A stretch of DNA of 33,198 bases, taken from assembly GCA_018716975.1 (NCBI GenBank), contig DVJE01000039.1, forward strand, positions 1 to 33,198, given 5' to 3'. The notes beneath the pieces are model-generated. The model saw only the letters and a program-made list of their open reading frames with translations. It did no database searches and had not been told where the DNA came from. Of the stretch, positions 8,208 through 14,853 are shown in pieces. Made by a program: the position numbers and the translations under genes. Each line of letters begins with the position of its first letter. Position 1 is the stretch's first letter. This DNA comes from Candidatus Gallacutalibacter stercoravium. Its GTDB lineage: Bacteria > Bacillota > Clostridia > Oscillospirales > Acutalibacteraceae.

Positions 8208-8882
8208 TTATGGTAAAAAATGCGTTGAAAAATATTGGATGTGCAATGTGGCGAAATAATAAAGTGTTAGCCCGATTTGGTAAAGGCTCCATAAGGCAAA
8301 TGCCAGCAGCAAAAGGCCCGCTGCGGTAAAAAGAAAACCTATCAGCAGGCGCAACGCCCCATCAAAATAGTACCGGCGGCGCAGAGATTGATACTGTTTT
8401 GGCTGCGTTAGCTTTAACGCTTTTGAAACATAAATTTTGCGCGAACAGTGAAAACGTATAAAATTGCGCAGCCATTGCCCCTTTTCTTTCAGCCAACGCA
8501 GATCCCGGCCGGCGGTCAGCACCCCTTCAATGTTGGGAACTTGGGCAATTACCGGCCCGTAAAGCGTCTTGCAAAGCGTATCTTTATCGCCGTGGCGGCT
8601 TAATTGTATGGTAAGCACAGCATAATTCCAAAAGGCTTTGATTTGCTCGTTCTGAAAGCGACACAGCACAATAGCTTTTCCGGCCGGTAGATCCTCAAAA
8701 TCAAAGCGAATTTCTTCTGTTCTTACTTCTTGGCGGTAAAAATCAAGGTGCCCAGCCGCCTGTTGTATGGCGCTGGAGGAAGTATTTTTTAATATGATCT
8801 CTTGCCACTGGTGCGGGTGAAGTTTGCGGTAGGTGTTGATAGAAAGGGTAAGCGCGCCGTCCTGAATAAGGTAGGTTTGATC
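8208..8882 (-). pseudogene. membrane protein gene half without a usable start (possible nonsense-disrupted gene)
   Basis: The minus strand is open from directly after the TAA at 8885-8883 down to the stop at 8208, about 224 codons. The sequence looks protein-like throughout (TYLIQDGALTLSI, KLHPHQWQEIILKN, then a C-terminal hydrophobic segment ALRLLIGFLFTAAGLLLLAFALW). No ATG, GTG or TTG occurs in the first 71 codons; the first is GTG at 8669-8667, which would discard a plausible N-terminal region and has no evident ribosome binding site. The stop at 8885-8883 is in the same frame as the upstream small ORF, so the two may once have been one reading frame, or the start codon was lost. I do not recognise the family. 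The C-terminus predicts one long or two short membrane helices. Confidence 0.5.
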
Positions 8883-9128
8883 TTAAAACCGTGCCTGGCG
8901 GCTTTGTGCGCCCTTTTTTGCGCTGATCCGCTTTAATATACCGGCGGCCGCCATAAAAACAGCGATAAGCGTAAGGCCGATCCATGCGCGCTGAAACAGA
9001 GGAACCAACAGAGATGCCGAAATGTCAAACATAAGAATACCAACGCCGATAATCGACACAATAAAGGTTGATTTTTTAACCCGGCCCTTGATTTCATCCA
9101 ACAGCAGCTTGATGAAAAACGAATCCAC
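8883..9128 (-). CDS. small two-helix membrane protein, unknown
   Basis: About 81 residues from GTG 9128-9126, chosen because AAAGGTGG lies about 11 bases upstream; an in-frame GTG at 9140 would overlap that site. After a charged amphipathic start (MDSFFIKLLLDEIKGRVKK) there are two hydrophobic stretches (FIVSIIGVGILMFDI and IGLTLIAVFMAAAGIL) and a basic tail ending RQARF. It could be a small integral membrane protein, or the N-terminal part of a larger protein whose frame continues beyond the TAA (see the entry for 8208-8882). Holin-like size and topology are noted, but there is no phage context. No function is proposed. Confidence 0.5.
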   Translation of the reverse strand: MDSFFIKLLLDEIKGRVKKSTFIVSIIGVGILMFDISASLLVPLFQRAWIGLTLIAVFMAAAGILKRISAKKGAQSRQARF

Positions 9129-9216
9129 TGTTACCGCCACCTTTCACCGTATTCTACTATGAAGCGGTAAAGCGCGTCAAGGCAAGCCTGAACCCTTTGC
9201 AGATTAGCAGCGCCCA

Positions 9217-9254
9217 ATAAAAACAAAAATCGCCGCCCATCTCGGGCGGCGATT
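9217..9254 (-). terminator. intrinsic terminator of the hsp20 gene
   Basis: GGGCGGCGATT (9244-9254) and AATCGCCGCCC (9228-9238) form an 11-bp perfect stem with a 5-base loop. Read on the minus strand it is followed by TTTTTGTTTTTATT, a textbook Rho-independent terminator about 25 bases after the Hsp20 stop. Confidence 0.93.
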
Positions 9255-9279
9255 GACGCTTAAGGCAAAGATTTCATTG

Positions 9280-9729
9280 TTATTCGATGGTGATAGAATT
9301 CTTTGGCGGCAGCTGTTTGGGCGCGGCTTTAGGCATGGAAATTTTCAAAATACCATCCTCAAACTTAGCGTTTACATCCTCGCTCTTTATACCGTCGCCG
9401 ACATAAAAACTGCGGCTGCACTGGCCGGCATAACGCTCCTGACGGATATAACGGCCCTTTTTGTCTTGTTCGTCTTTATCCAACCCCTTGGCGGCCTGAA
9501 TGGTTAAATAGCCGTTTTCCAAGTTGATTTGAATTTCATCCTTCTTAAAGCCGGGCAAATCAATATCCAGCTCATAAGAATTATCGGTTTCACGCACATC
9601 GGTTTTCATCAGGTTTCTAGCGTGCTTGCCATACAGTGGATTGTGGCGGCCAAACATAGGGGCCAGTTCATAAGCGTCGTTCCACATATCGTCAAACAAA
9701 TTTTCACTAAAAATGCTCGGTAACATCAT
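9280..9729 (-). CDS. Hsp20/alpha-crystallin small heat shock protein
   Basis: 149 residues, a normal size for the family. Residues 1-40 form a short N-terminal arm (MMLPSIFSENLFDDMWNDAY). The alpha-crystallin domain runs from TDVRETDNSYELDIDLPGFK (about 43) through EIQINLENGYLTIQA, YIRQERYAGQCSRSFYV and KFEDGILKISMPK. The C-terminal ITIE supplies the I-x-I type motif that docks subunits. It is an ATP-independent holdase that binds unfolding proteins. The ribosome binding site GGAGGAATGA lies just upstream of the tandem ATG codons (9729 and 9726). The gene is monocistronic: its own terminator follows, and a sigma-A promoter overlapped by a CIRCE operator precedes it, which predicts HrcA control. 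Confidence 0.95.
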   Translation of the reverse strand: MMLPSIFSENLFDDMWNDAYELAPMFGRHNPLYGKHARNLMKTDVRETDNSYELDIDLPGFKKDEIQINLENGYLTIQAAKGLDKDEQDKKGRYIRQERYAGQCSRSFYVGDGIKSEDVNAKFEDGILKISMPKAAPKQLPPKNSITIE

Positions 9730-9893
9730 TCATTCCTCCATTCAACTTTCTCTCAACTCGTAGCTGTGGGGAGCGATCCTCGCAGTGGCGAGCTTTGTGT
9801 TACCTTTTTGCTTTACCCGGGTTACCGGATTTTTTCGCTCTACTTGAAGGGGGCTTATCTTTTATTTAGCACCTCTCTTTCAAGTTCACCTTT

Positions 9894-9921
9894 ATTATAA
9901 CACCAGAATTAGCACTGTCAA
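9894..9921 (-). promoter_or_regulatory. sigma-A promoter of hsp20
   Basis: On the minus strand TTGACA (9921-9916) and TATAAT (9899-9894) are separated by 16 bases; both hexamers are perfect consensus. The predicted start near 9887 gives a leader of about 155 bases before the Hsp20 ATG, longer than needed for a ribosome binding site and containing short G/C-rich inverted repeats around 9765-9790. Confidence 0.9.
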
Positions 9922-9935
9922 GAGGAGAGTGCTAA
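9909..9935. promoter_or_regulatory. CIRCE operator (HrcA binding site)
   Basis: TTAGCACTG-N9-GAGTGCTAA differs from the consensus inverted repeat (TTAGCACTC-N9-GAGTGCTAA) in one base. It covers the -35 hexamer of the hsp20 promoter, so bound HrcA would block RNA polymerase. A second half-site (TTAGCACC) occurs nearby at about 9875-9882. Confidence 0.95.
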
Positions 9936-10036
9936 TTTAATAATTTGTTTACTTATCATTAAAAAAATAAATGATTTTATAAATATTCTATAAAACACAT
10001 GTATTATTATTTTGGAAAAAGAAAATGATGTAATTG

Positions 10037-10066
10037 TTGAAGCCCTTTGCAAAAATTGGTTATGAT
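10037..10066 (+). promoter_or_regulatory. candidate sigma-A promoter for the flavoprotein pair
   Basis: TTGAAG (10037-10042), 18-base spacer, TATGAT (10061-10066), about 25 bases before the start codon of the first flavodoxin-fold gene. The divergent CIRCE/hsp20 promoter lies about 100 bases upstream. Confidence 0.55.
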
Positions 10067-10091
10067 AGTACCAGAAAAGTAGGGAAGGAAG

Positions 10092-10628
10092 ATGACCTTG
10101 CGGTTGGTAATAAGCGATATCCCCTTGCGGGGCGTGTTGCCGGAAAATGAGGATGATCAAGCATTCCGGTATGTTGACTTATCTGCGCTTTCTATTGCGA
10201 ATTGCACCGGCTGCTTTGGTTGCTGGGTAAAAACACCGGGCAAGTGCGTCATCCGTGACGACGCCACTAAGGTATACCCGTTGATTGCACAAAGCGACCG
10301 GCTGATTTATGTAAGCCGGATATGCTATGGATCCTACGATACGGTTATGAAAACGATGTTGGAACGGGCAATTCCCATCCAGCAGGCCTTTATCCGCCTA
10401 TATCAAGGCGAAACCCATCATGAACAAAGAGATGTTGTAGAAAAGGACGCTGTGGTAATAGCCTATGGGGCAGATTCTGAGGAGGAGCAGGAGGTATTCC
10501 GCCGGTTGGTGGAACGAAACGCCCGCAACATGCTATGGAAAAACTGGGCGATCCGCTTTGTTAGGCGGGATCAGGTAGAGGAACAGGTGATGAAGGAGGT
10601 GCAAGCATGGAAGAACTGCTCATTGTAA
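10092..10628 (+). CDS. flavodoxin-fold protein with CxxCxxC motif (NADPH-dependent FMN reductase-like)
   Basis: 178 residues. NCTGCFGCW places cysteines at 38, 41 and 44, with another at 52 (PGKC), the pattern of NADPH-dependent FMN reductase/iron-sulfur flavoproteins where it follows the first alpha/beta unit. Downstream, DDATKVYPLIAQSDRLIYVSRICYGSYDTVMKTMLERAIP matches the 'D-P/Y-x-S-P-x-Y-x-G-x-x-S' FMN isoalloxazine-loop region. The usual N-terminal phosphate loop (xNGSPRxxGNT) is not visible: the protein begins LRLVISDIPLRGVLPENED. The next gene, overlapping by 22 bases, has that loop but no CxxCxxC, so the two products may work together. The ribosome binding site AGGGAAGG is close to the ATG. 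It is probably a cytoplasmic electron-transfer or quinone/nitro-reductase-type protein; partner and substrate are unknown. Confidence 0.72.
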   Translation: MTLRLVISDIPLRGVLPENEDDQAFRYVDLSALSIANCTGCFGCWVKTPGKCVIRDDATKVYPLIAQSDRLIYVSRICYGSYDTVMKTMLERAIPIQQAFIRLYQGETHHEQRDVVEKDAVVIAYGADSEEEQEVFRRLVERNARNMLWKNWAIRFVRRDQVEEQVMKEVQAWKNCSL

Positions 10629-11218
10629 ACGGGAGCCCCCGGGGGCCTGGCTCCAATTCTGAAAAATATAGCCAACTGTTTTTACAATATTGGGGTACAA
10701 GGGCGGCGGGGTACCGTGTAACCGCCAAAAAGCACCGGGAAATATGCGCAACAGTGGGCGGTTATCAAAACTTACTGTTGATTTTTCCGCTATATGCCGA
10801 CGGCTTGCCGGTTACTTTGCTCTATTTTTTAAAAGAGCTGGAAAAGCACGCCTTTTCACACAAACCAACGGTGCACGTAGTGATTAATTGTGGCTTTTTG
10901 GAACCGGAACAAAACAGGGTTGCGGTGGATATGGTGCGCCTGTTTTGCCGTGAAAATGGATATCCCTTTGGCTCAGTGCTGTGCGTGGGAGCGGGAGAAG
11001 CCATCTTAGAAACACCCTTTATTTTTTTGGTAAAGCGAAAGCTCAAAAAGCTGGCGGGGGCGATACGCAAGCGAAAGGTAACCGCCATGATGGTAACCAT
11101 GCCTCTTTCTAAAAAGCTGTTTATAAAAGCCTCCACCCAGTTTTGGCTGGCGCGCGGGGAAAAGAACCAGTTGACCCGCGACCAAATGGCAGCTTTGCAA
11201 ATTGAACGTAACAAATAA
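10607..11218 (+). CDS. flavodoxin-like NAD(P)H-dependent oxidoreductase
   Basis: 203 residues. LLIVNGSPRGPGSNSEKY at 4-21 is the FMN phosphate-binding loop of the flavodoxin/NADPH-dependent FMN reductase fold. YQNLLLIFPLYADGLPVTLLYFLKELEKH is the second flavin-contact segment ('P-L-Y-x-D-x-x-P'), and VHVVINCGFLEPEQN the following strand. No cysteine cluster is present. The basic C-terminal third (KRKLKKLAGAIRKRK, then LFIKASTQFWLARG) could sit at a membrane surface. It starts inside the end of the upstream flavodoxin-fold gene, with AAGGAGG eight bases before the ATG, so translational coupling is likely. A bidirectional-looking hairpin follows its stop. The reaction is presumably flavin-dependent hydride transfer; the substrate is unknown. 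Confidence 0.75.
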   Translation: MEELLIVNGSPRGPGSNSEKYSQLFLQYWGTRAAGYRVTAKKHREICATVGGYQNLLLIFPLYADGLPVTLLYFLKELEKHAFSHKPTVHVVINCGFLEPEQNRVAVDMVRLFCRENGYPFGSVLCVGAGEAILETPFIFLVKRKLKKLAGAIRKRKVTAMMVTMPLSKKLFIKASTQFWLARGEKNQLTRDQMAALQIERNK

Positions 11219-11220
11219 AG

Positions 11221-11253
11221 ATGAGCCCGGCCAAAACGGCCGGGTTCATTTTC
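11221..11253 (+). terminator. terminator between convergent genes
   Basis: CCCGGCC-AAAA-CGGCCGGG, extended by ATGA/TCAT outside, is followed by TTTTC on the plus strand and flanked by AAAT-rich sequence on the other side. It may serve the flavoprotein pair (+) and, more weakly, the GH18 gene (-), whose stop is about 10 bases away. Confidence 0.75.
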
Positions 11254-11260
11254 TGTTGGC

Positions 11261-13492
11261 TTATTGCGCGGGCAGCTTTAGCACCTGCCCGGGATGGATG
11301 ACGTGGCTGGTCAGCCCGTTAAGCTGCATAATCTCGGGGTAGCGGGCGCCGTCTCCCAGGTATACCCTGGCAATCTTCCAAAGGGAATCCCCCCGCGCAA
11401 CGGTATATTCCCGCTGGGCGCCTGCAGGGAGGCGCAGCTGCATACCGGGGTATATTACGTGGCTGGTCAGCCCGTTAAGCTGCATAATCTCAGGGTAGCG
11501 GGCGCCGCTGCCCAGGTATGCGGTGGCGATGTTCCAAAGGTTATCGCCGGCTTTCACGGTATAAACGGTGTATTCCGGCGCAGCAGGGTTATCCTCTGCC
11601 GCGCTGCTTTGGGTAAAGGAAACATAGCTGGCAGATACATAGCCGGTTTGCCCGCTAGGCAGCCGTACCCGGTAAACACCGCCGCCCATATCCTGCAACA
11701 GCGTCAAAGAGGCTCCGCCGGAGAGGGTGGCTACCATTCTCCCGTTTAAATTTTGGTTTTGGTAAATGGTTACGATGTCCAGATCCGGGCGGATCCAAAC
11801 CGTGGCGCCTTGTTCGCCGCTGTTACCGCCTGTACTATCCTCCGCGCCGTTGTCTGTACCGCTGCTTGTGTTGCCGTCCGTGCCGGTATCCGGCAAACTT
11901 TCGGAAGGAGTATCCGGTTGGTTTGGTTGAGAAGGAATTTCCGGCATGGAAGAGGGCGCGTCGGATTCCGGCGGACGGGACGGCTGCTCAGGCTGAGACT
12001 CCGGCGCCTGGGGGGTATCGGATTCTTCCGCGAGATCAGGCGCGCTTAATTCCGGCGACTCTTCGGAGCTTTCCGGTGCGCTGGGCTCATTTGGAATATT
12101 GGGAACCTCTGAGGCGTCCGGTTCCTCCGGATTAGCGGGTTCACTGGGGGGAGCGGGCTCGCTAGGTTGGCTGGGTTGTTCCGGTTCCTCCGGCGCAGAA
12201 GGGGCCACGGGATCTTCGGGGGTCGCCGTGCCGGAGGAGGAATCCCCGGCGTTTGTATCTTCACCGTTGAGCCAACTGTCGTAGTGGGCCCAGATGGAGG
12301 GATCCTCTTGCCCCAGCGACCAGGAGCCCACGCCCTTTAGGTTGTATTTTTGCACCAGATCCAGCTTGGCCTCGTAGGATTGGTCGTTTTCGAACCACGC
12401 AACATAGCGGCCCGGCTCCAACACAAAGTCGCCGCCCACGGTAAATTTGGGGCTGGATTCGGTGATGGTAAACTCCGCCTTCACCGATTGGCTGCTTGCA
12501 TCATAGGTTACCGTGGCTTCGCACTGGTTTAAAATATCTAAAATGGTTTGGCTGCTAACGCCCTTGCCTTTGATGCGGCTGCTATCTAGCCCCCAAACAC
12601 GGCCGTAAAAGGGAATGCCCACCACAATTTTACCGGCGGGGGCTTTTGAAAGAGCGTAACGGATGGAATCCTCCACAAAGCCGATGCTGGCAACCGGGCC
12701 GGCATCGCCCCCTTCATAGTGCTCGTCGTACGCCATAATCAGTAGGTGATCGGCATACTGGGCCAAGGCGGCGTAATCGTAGGAGCCGTGCCAGCCCACC
12801 TGCCAGTCGTTGGGATTGGCGGCCACCGCTACCGAAATTTCCTTCTCTTGCGGCACCTTTTCGCGCAGCAGTTTAACCAGTTGCGTGTACTGATCCCGTT
12901 GCTCGTGGGTGACGTTTTCGATATCGATGTTGACGCCGTCTAAGTTGTATTGCTCAATATAGGCAGCCAGCTGGGTAGCAAGGCTTTCTACATCCTTTAG
13001 GGCGTTGACGCCTGCGGTGCGGTTCCAGTGGTTGCTCAGAAAAGGCACCACCCGTATGCCCTGGCTGTGCATGGTGTTGATAAAATATTCGCTGATATAA
13101 TTGGGCACAAGAGAACCGTCTTCTTGCAAGTTGAAATAGCTGGGAGAAACGGTATCCAACGCGCTGTTGGTGCGGTTGACATACTCGATCTGTTGGTGAT
13201 CGGTGCCGCTGTACAAATACCCCATGCTGTACCGATCGGACGCGGCAAAGGCCGACAAAAAGGTAGAAAGCGCCAAGGTAGCCACCAGCACGCCCGAAAC
13301 CAGAATTTTAACGCCGGCCACTTTAACCTTTTTGGCATACTCCTTTACTGTGGGGATAACCCCTTGCGATTTGGGCGCTAGGCTCTTTTTTAAGTCGAAG
13401 TCCTCTGAAATTTCTACATCCTGGCTTTGAAAAGAAACCACAATGTCATAAGTGCCGTCGTGGTTAGAAACCAAACTGACGGTAGGTTGCAT
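11261..13492 (-). CDS. membrane-anchored GH18 glycoside hydrolase with SH3b and two LysM domains
   Basis: 743 residues. Residues 1-57 are polar (VSNHDGTYDIVVSFQSQDVEI ...) and precede a single hydrophobic segment at about 60-84 (ILVSGVLVATLALSTFLSAFA), an unusually long cytoplasmic N-region for a signal or anchor. A GH18 barrel spans about 88-410; LDGVNIDIE matches the active-site signature, with E192 as the catalytic acid. MAYDEHYEGGDAGPVAS and GSWSLGQEDPSIW are further family marks. A long P/E/S-rich linker covers about 415-565. An SH3b domain (YQNQNLNGRMVATLSGGASLTLL ... GQTGYVSASYV) follows, then two LysM units (YTVKAGDNLWNIATAYLG and YTVARGDSLWKIARVYLG). It probably cleaves or remodels peptidoglycan or spore cortex, as SleL/YaaH proteins do, but with LysM at the C-terminus. 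AGGGGG precedes the ATG. Confidence 0.9.
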   Translation of the reverse strand: MQPTVSLVSNHDGTYDIVVSFQSQDVEISEDFDLKKSLAPKSQGVIPTVKEYAKKVKVAGVKILVSGVLVATLALSTFLSAFAASDRYSMGYLYSGTDHQQIEYVNRTNSALDTVSPSYFNLQEDGSLVPNYISEYFINTMHSQGIRVVPFLSNHWNRTAGVNALKDVESLATQLAAYIEQYNLDGVNIDIENVTHEQRDQYTQLVKLLREKVPQEKEISVAVAANPNDWQVGWHGSYDYAALAQYADHLLIMAYDEHYEGGDAGPVASIGFVEDSIRYALSKAPAGKIVVGIPFYGRVWGLDSSRIKGKGVSSQTILDILNQCEATVTYDASSQSVKAEFTITESSPKFTVGGDFVLEPGRYVAWFENDQSYEAKLDLVQKYNLKGVGSWSLGQEDPSIWAHYDSWLNGEDTNAGDSSSGTATPEDPVAPSAPEEPEQPSQPSEPAPPSEPANPEEPDASEVPNIPNEPSAPESSEESPELSAPDLAEESDTPQAPESQPEQPSRPPESDAPSSMPEIPSQPNQPDTPSESLPDTGTDGNTSSGTDNGAEDSTGGNSGEQGATVWIRPDLDIVTIYQNQNLNGRMVATLSGGASLTLLQDMGGGVYRVRLPSGQTGYVSASYVSFTQSSAAEDNPAAPEYTVYTVKAGDNLWNIATAYLGSGARYPEIMQLNGLTSHVIYPGMQLRLPAGAQREYTVARGDSLWKIARVYLGDGARYPEIMQLNGLTSHVIHPGQVLKLPAQ
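11301..11507 (-). repeat. near-identical repeat within the LysM coding region
   Basis: The stretch beginning ACGTGGCTGGTCAGCCCGTT at 11301 recurs at 11457, 156 bases (52 codons) away, and stays almost identical for about 50 bases. It encodes the C-terminal part of each LysM (EIMQLNGLTSHVI). The level of identity at the DNA level suggests a recent duplication or gene conversion. Confidence 0.85.
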
Positions 13493-13743
13493 AAAAAGAC
13501 CCCCTTTTCTTTTGTACCACGCAATACTTGCGCTACAACCGCCAAACGACGGCCAATGTAAGACATATCATAGTATGCGCGCAGGTTAAGCGCTTACTCC
13601 GCCGGTTTGCATGTTTTTATACCATCGCCTCGTCAAAACGCACAAGAATATTTCAATTTATTCTGTAATTATAACGATATCATTTTTATATAAATATAAT
13701 AATATAATGTTATTACTTTTAAACGAGGAAGGTGTGAGCGCAG
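13493..13743. other. divergent intergenic region between GH18 gene and foldase gene
   Basis: About 250 bases. The plus-facing half (13650-13720) is extremely AT-rich with several TATAAT-like hexamers (for example around 13694-13710) and should hold the promoter of the PrsA/SurA-like gene. The minus-facing half contains CATACTAT, similar to a sporulation sigma-E -10 element, but I see no matching -35. No further gene is visible. Confidence 0.4.
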
Positions 13744-14766
13744 ATGAGGGTTAAGAGGAGGCGAAAGAAATTTGTCGTTTTTTCCATACTGGCGGCCGCT
13801 GCTGTTTTTCTGTTTTTGGCGGGGTTTTGCTTATGGAACCGGACGGCAAACAACGGGGCTATTGCTATAGTAAACGGCGATGAGATAACGCAAGAAGAGT
13901 TTGCTTATTTTATTTCAAAAGATAAGGCCGAGGTGGTAAATGAGTATTTGGCCAGTGGGGACAGAACGGTGGACGAGGCCTTTTGGCTAACGCCGGTTGA
14001 CGGCGAAGCGCCGGCGGAACGCCTGAAAGAGCGGGCGTTAGAAGACTGCGTGGCTGCCAAACTACAGCTTAAGCGGATGCAAGAGGCCGGGATATATGAG
14101 GATATTTCTTTTGCGGCCCTGCGGCAGCTGGCGCAAGATTACAACCAACAGGCGGCTGCAGCCGAAGAAGTATATGGCCTAAGAAGCATCGATATGGATC
14201 AATTTTACAGCTACTGGATCGATACCGGTGTTTTGGAACTGAAAAATATTTTGGCGCAGGGGGAACTGGAACCAACCGAGCAAGAGGTAAAAGACACCTA
14301 TGAGCAGATGAAACGCGAGGCCGCGCAGGAAACGGTTACGGTTCAACTGGTGCAGGTTCCGCAGCAAGATAACATGGCCGGTACGCTTTCAGAGATTGCT
14401 GAAAAGGCGCGGAGCGGTGAAAATTTAAAAATTCTTTTGGAGCAAAAGGGCTTAGAGGAGTATTTATCGCAGGTGGCGCTGTTGGAAACGCAAATAACGG
14501 ATAAAACCGGCGAGATAAACCAGGTGGTGCAGCAGGCTTTTACATTGCAGCAAGGCGAAGTAGGAGAGGTTTTTTCTTACCGGGGGATGGATTGCCTTAT
14601 GAAATGTGAGCAACGGCAAACCGAGGGCTGGTATACCTTTGAAGAAGCGGAGCAGGTTGCCAGAGAGCAGGCCGTTTCGAACAAATACGACGCAATGCTG
14701 AGGCAGATGCGCGCCGGGGCGCAGGTGGAAACAACAGCGGCCTATGATGCGTATCAAGTTTGGTAG
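13744..14766 (+). CDS. PrsA/SurA-like extracytoplasmic foldase candidate
   Basis: 340 residues. A strongly basic start (MRVKRRRKK) and hydrophobic helix at about 10-32 (FVVFSILAAAAVFLFLAGFCLW) give an uncleaved anchor or signal peptide. The segment IAIVNGDEITQEEFAYFISKDKAEV is the typical SurA_N/trigger-like opening, and the following helices (LKERALEDCVAAKLQLKRMQEAG) fit the chaperone domain. After about residue 185 (ELEPTEQEVKDTYEQMKREA) comes a region where a parvulin domain would be; VTVQLVQVPQQDN and GEVGEVFSYRGMDCLMKCEQRQ resemble its first and last strands, but the catalytic core is poorly conserved. It would help fold exported proteins. It lies 87 bases upstream of a giant secreted protein in the same direction, an attractive client. 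GAGGAAGG lies about 10 bases before the ATG. Confidence 0.68.
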   Translation: MRVKRRRKKFVVFSILAAAAVFLFLAGFCLWNRTANNGAIAIVNGDEITQEEFAYFISKDKAEVVNEYLASGDRTVDEAFWLTPVDGEAPAERLKERALEDCVAAKLQLKRMQEAGIYEDISFAALRQLAQDYNQQAAAAEEVYGLRSIDMDQFYSYWIDTGVLELKNILAQGELEPTEQEVKDTYEQMKREAAQETVTVQLVQVPQQDNMAGTLSEIAEKARSGENLKILLEQKGLEEYLSQVALLETQITDKTGEINQVVQQAFTLQQGEVGEVFSYRGMDCLMKCEQRQTEGWYTFEEAEQVAREQAVSNKYDAMLRQMRAGAQVETTAAYDAYQVW

Positions 14767-14781
14767 ATGGCTTGACCGGGG

Positions 14782-14837
14782 TAGTAAGGCGGATATACCG
14801 CTTACTATAATTTTATAACAGCGGCGCCCAGCCGCTT
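14782..14837 (+). terminator. two hairpins in the spacer before the giant surface-protein gene
   Basis: TAGTAAGGCGG (14782-14792) pairs with CCGCTTACTA (14798-14807) with one bulged base, followed by TAATTTTAT. A second small hairpin (AGCGGC/GCCGCT, about 14820-14836) lies just before the ribosome binding site GAGGGGG. The first may act as a partial terminator or attenuator between the foldase gene and the large gene. Confidence 0.5.
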
Positions 14838-14853
14838 AAAGAGGGGGAAGCAC

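Noticed and set aside
9730-9890. RNA thermometer in the hsp20 leader
   Set aside because: Short inverted repeats exist, but I see no convincing pairing that masks the GGAGG ribosome binding site.
11840-11900. LPDTG sequence in the GH18 protein linker as a sortase signal
   Set aside because: It lies in the middle of the protein, followed by SH3b and LysM domains, not by a hydrophobic helix and basic tail at the C-terminus.
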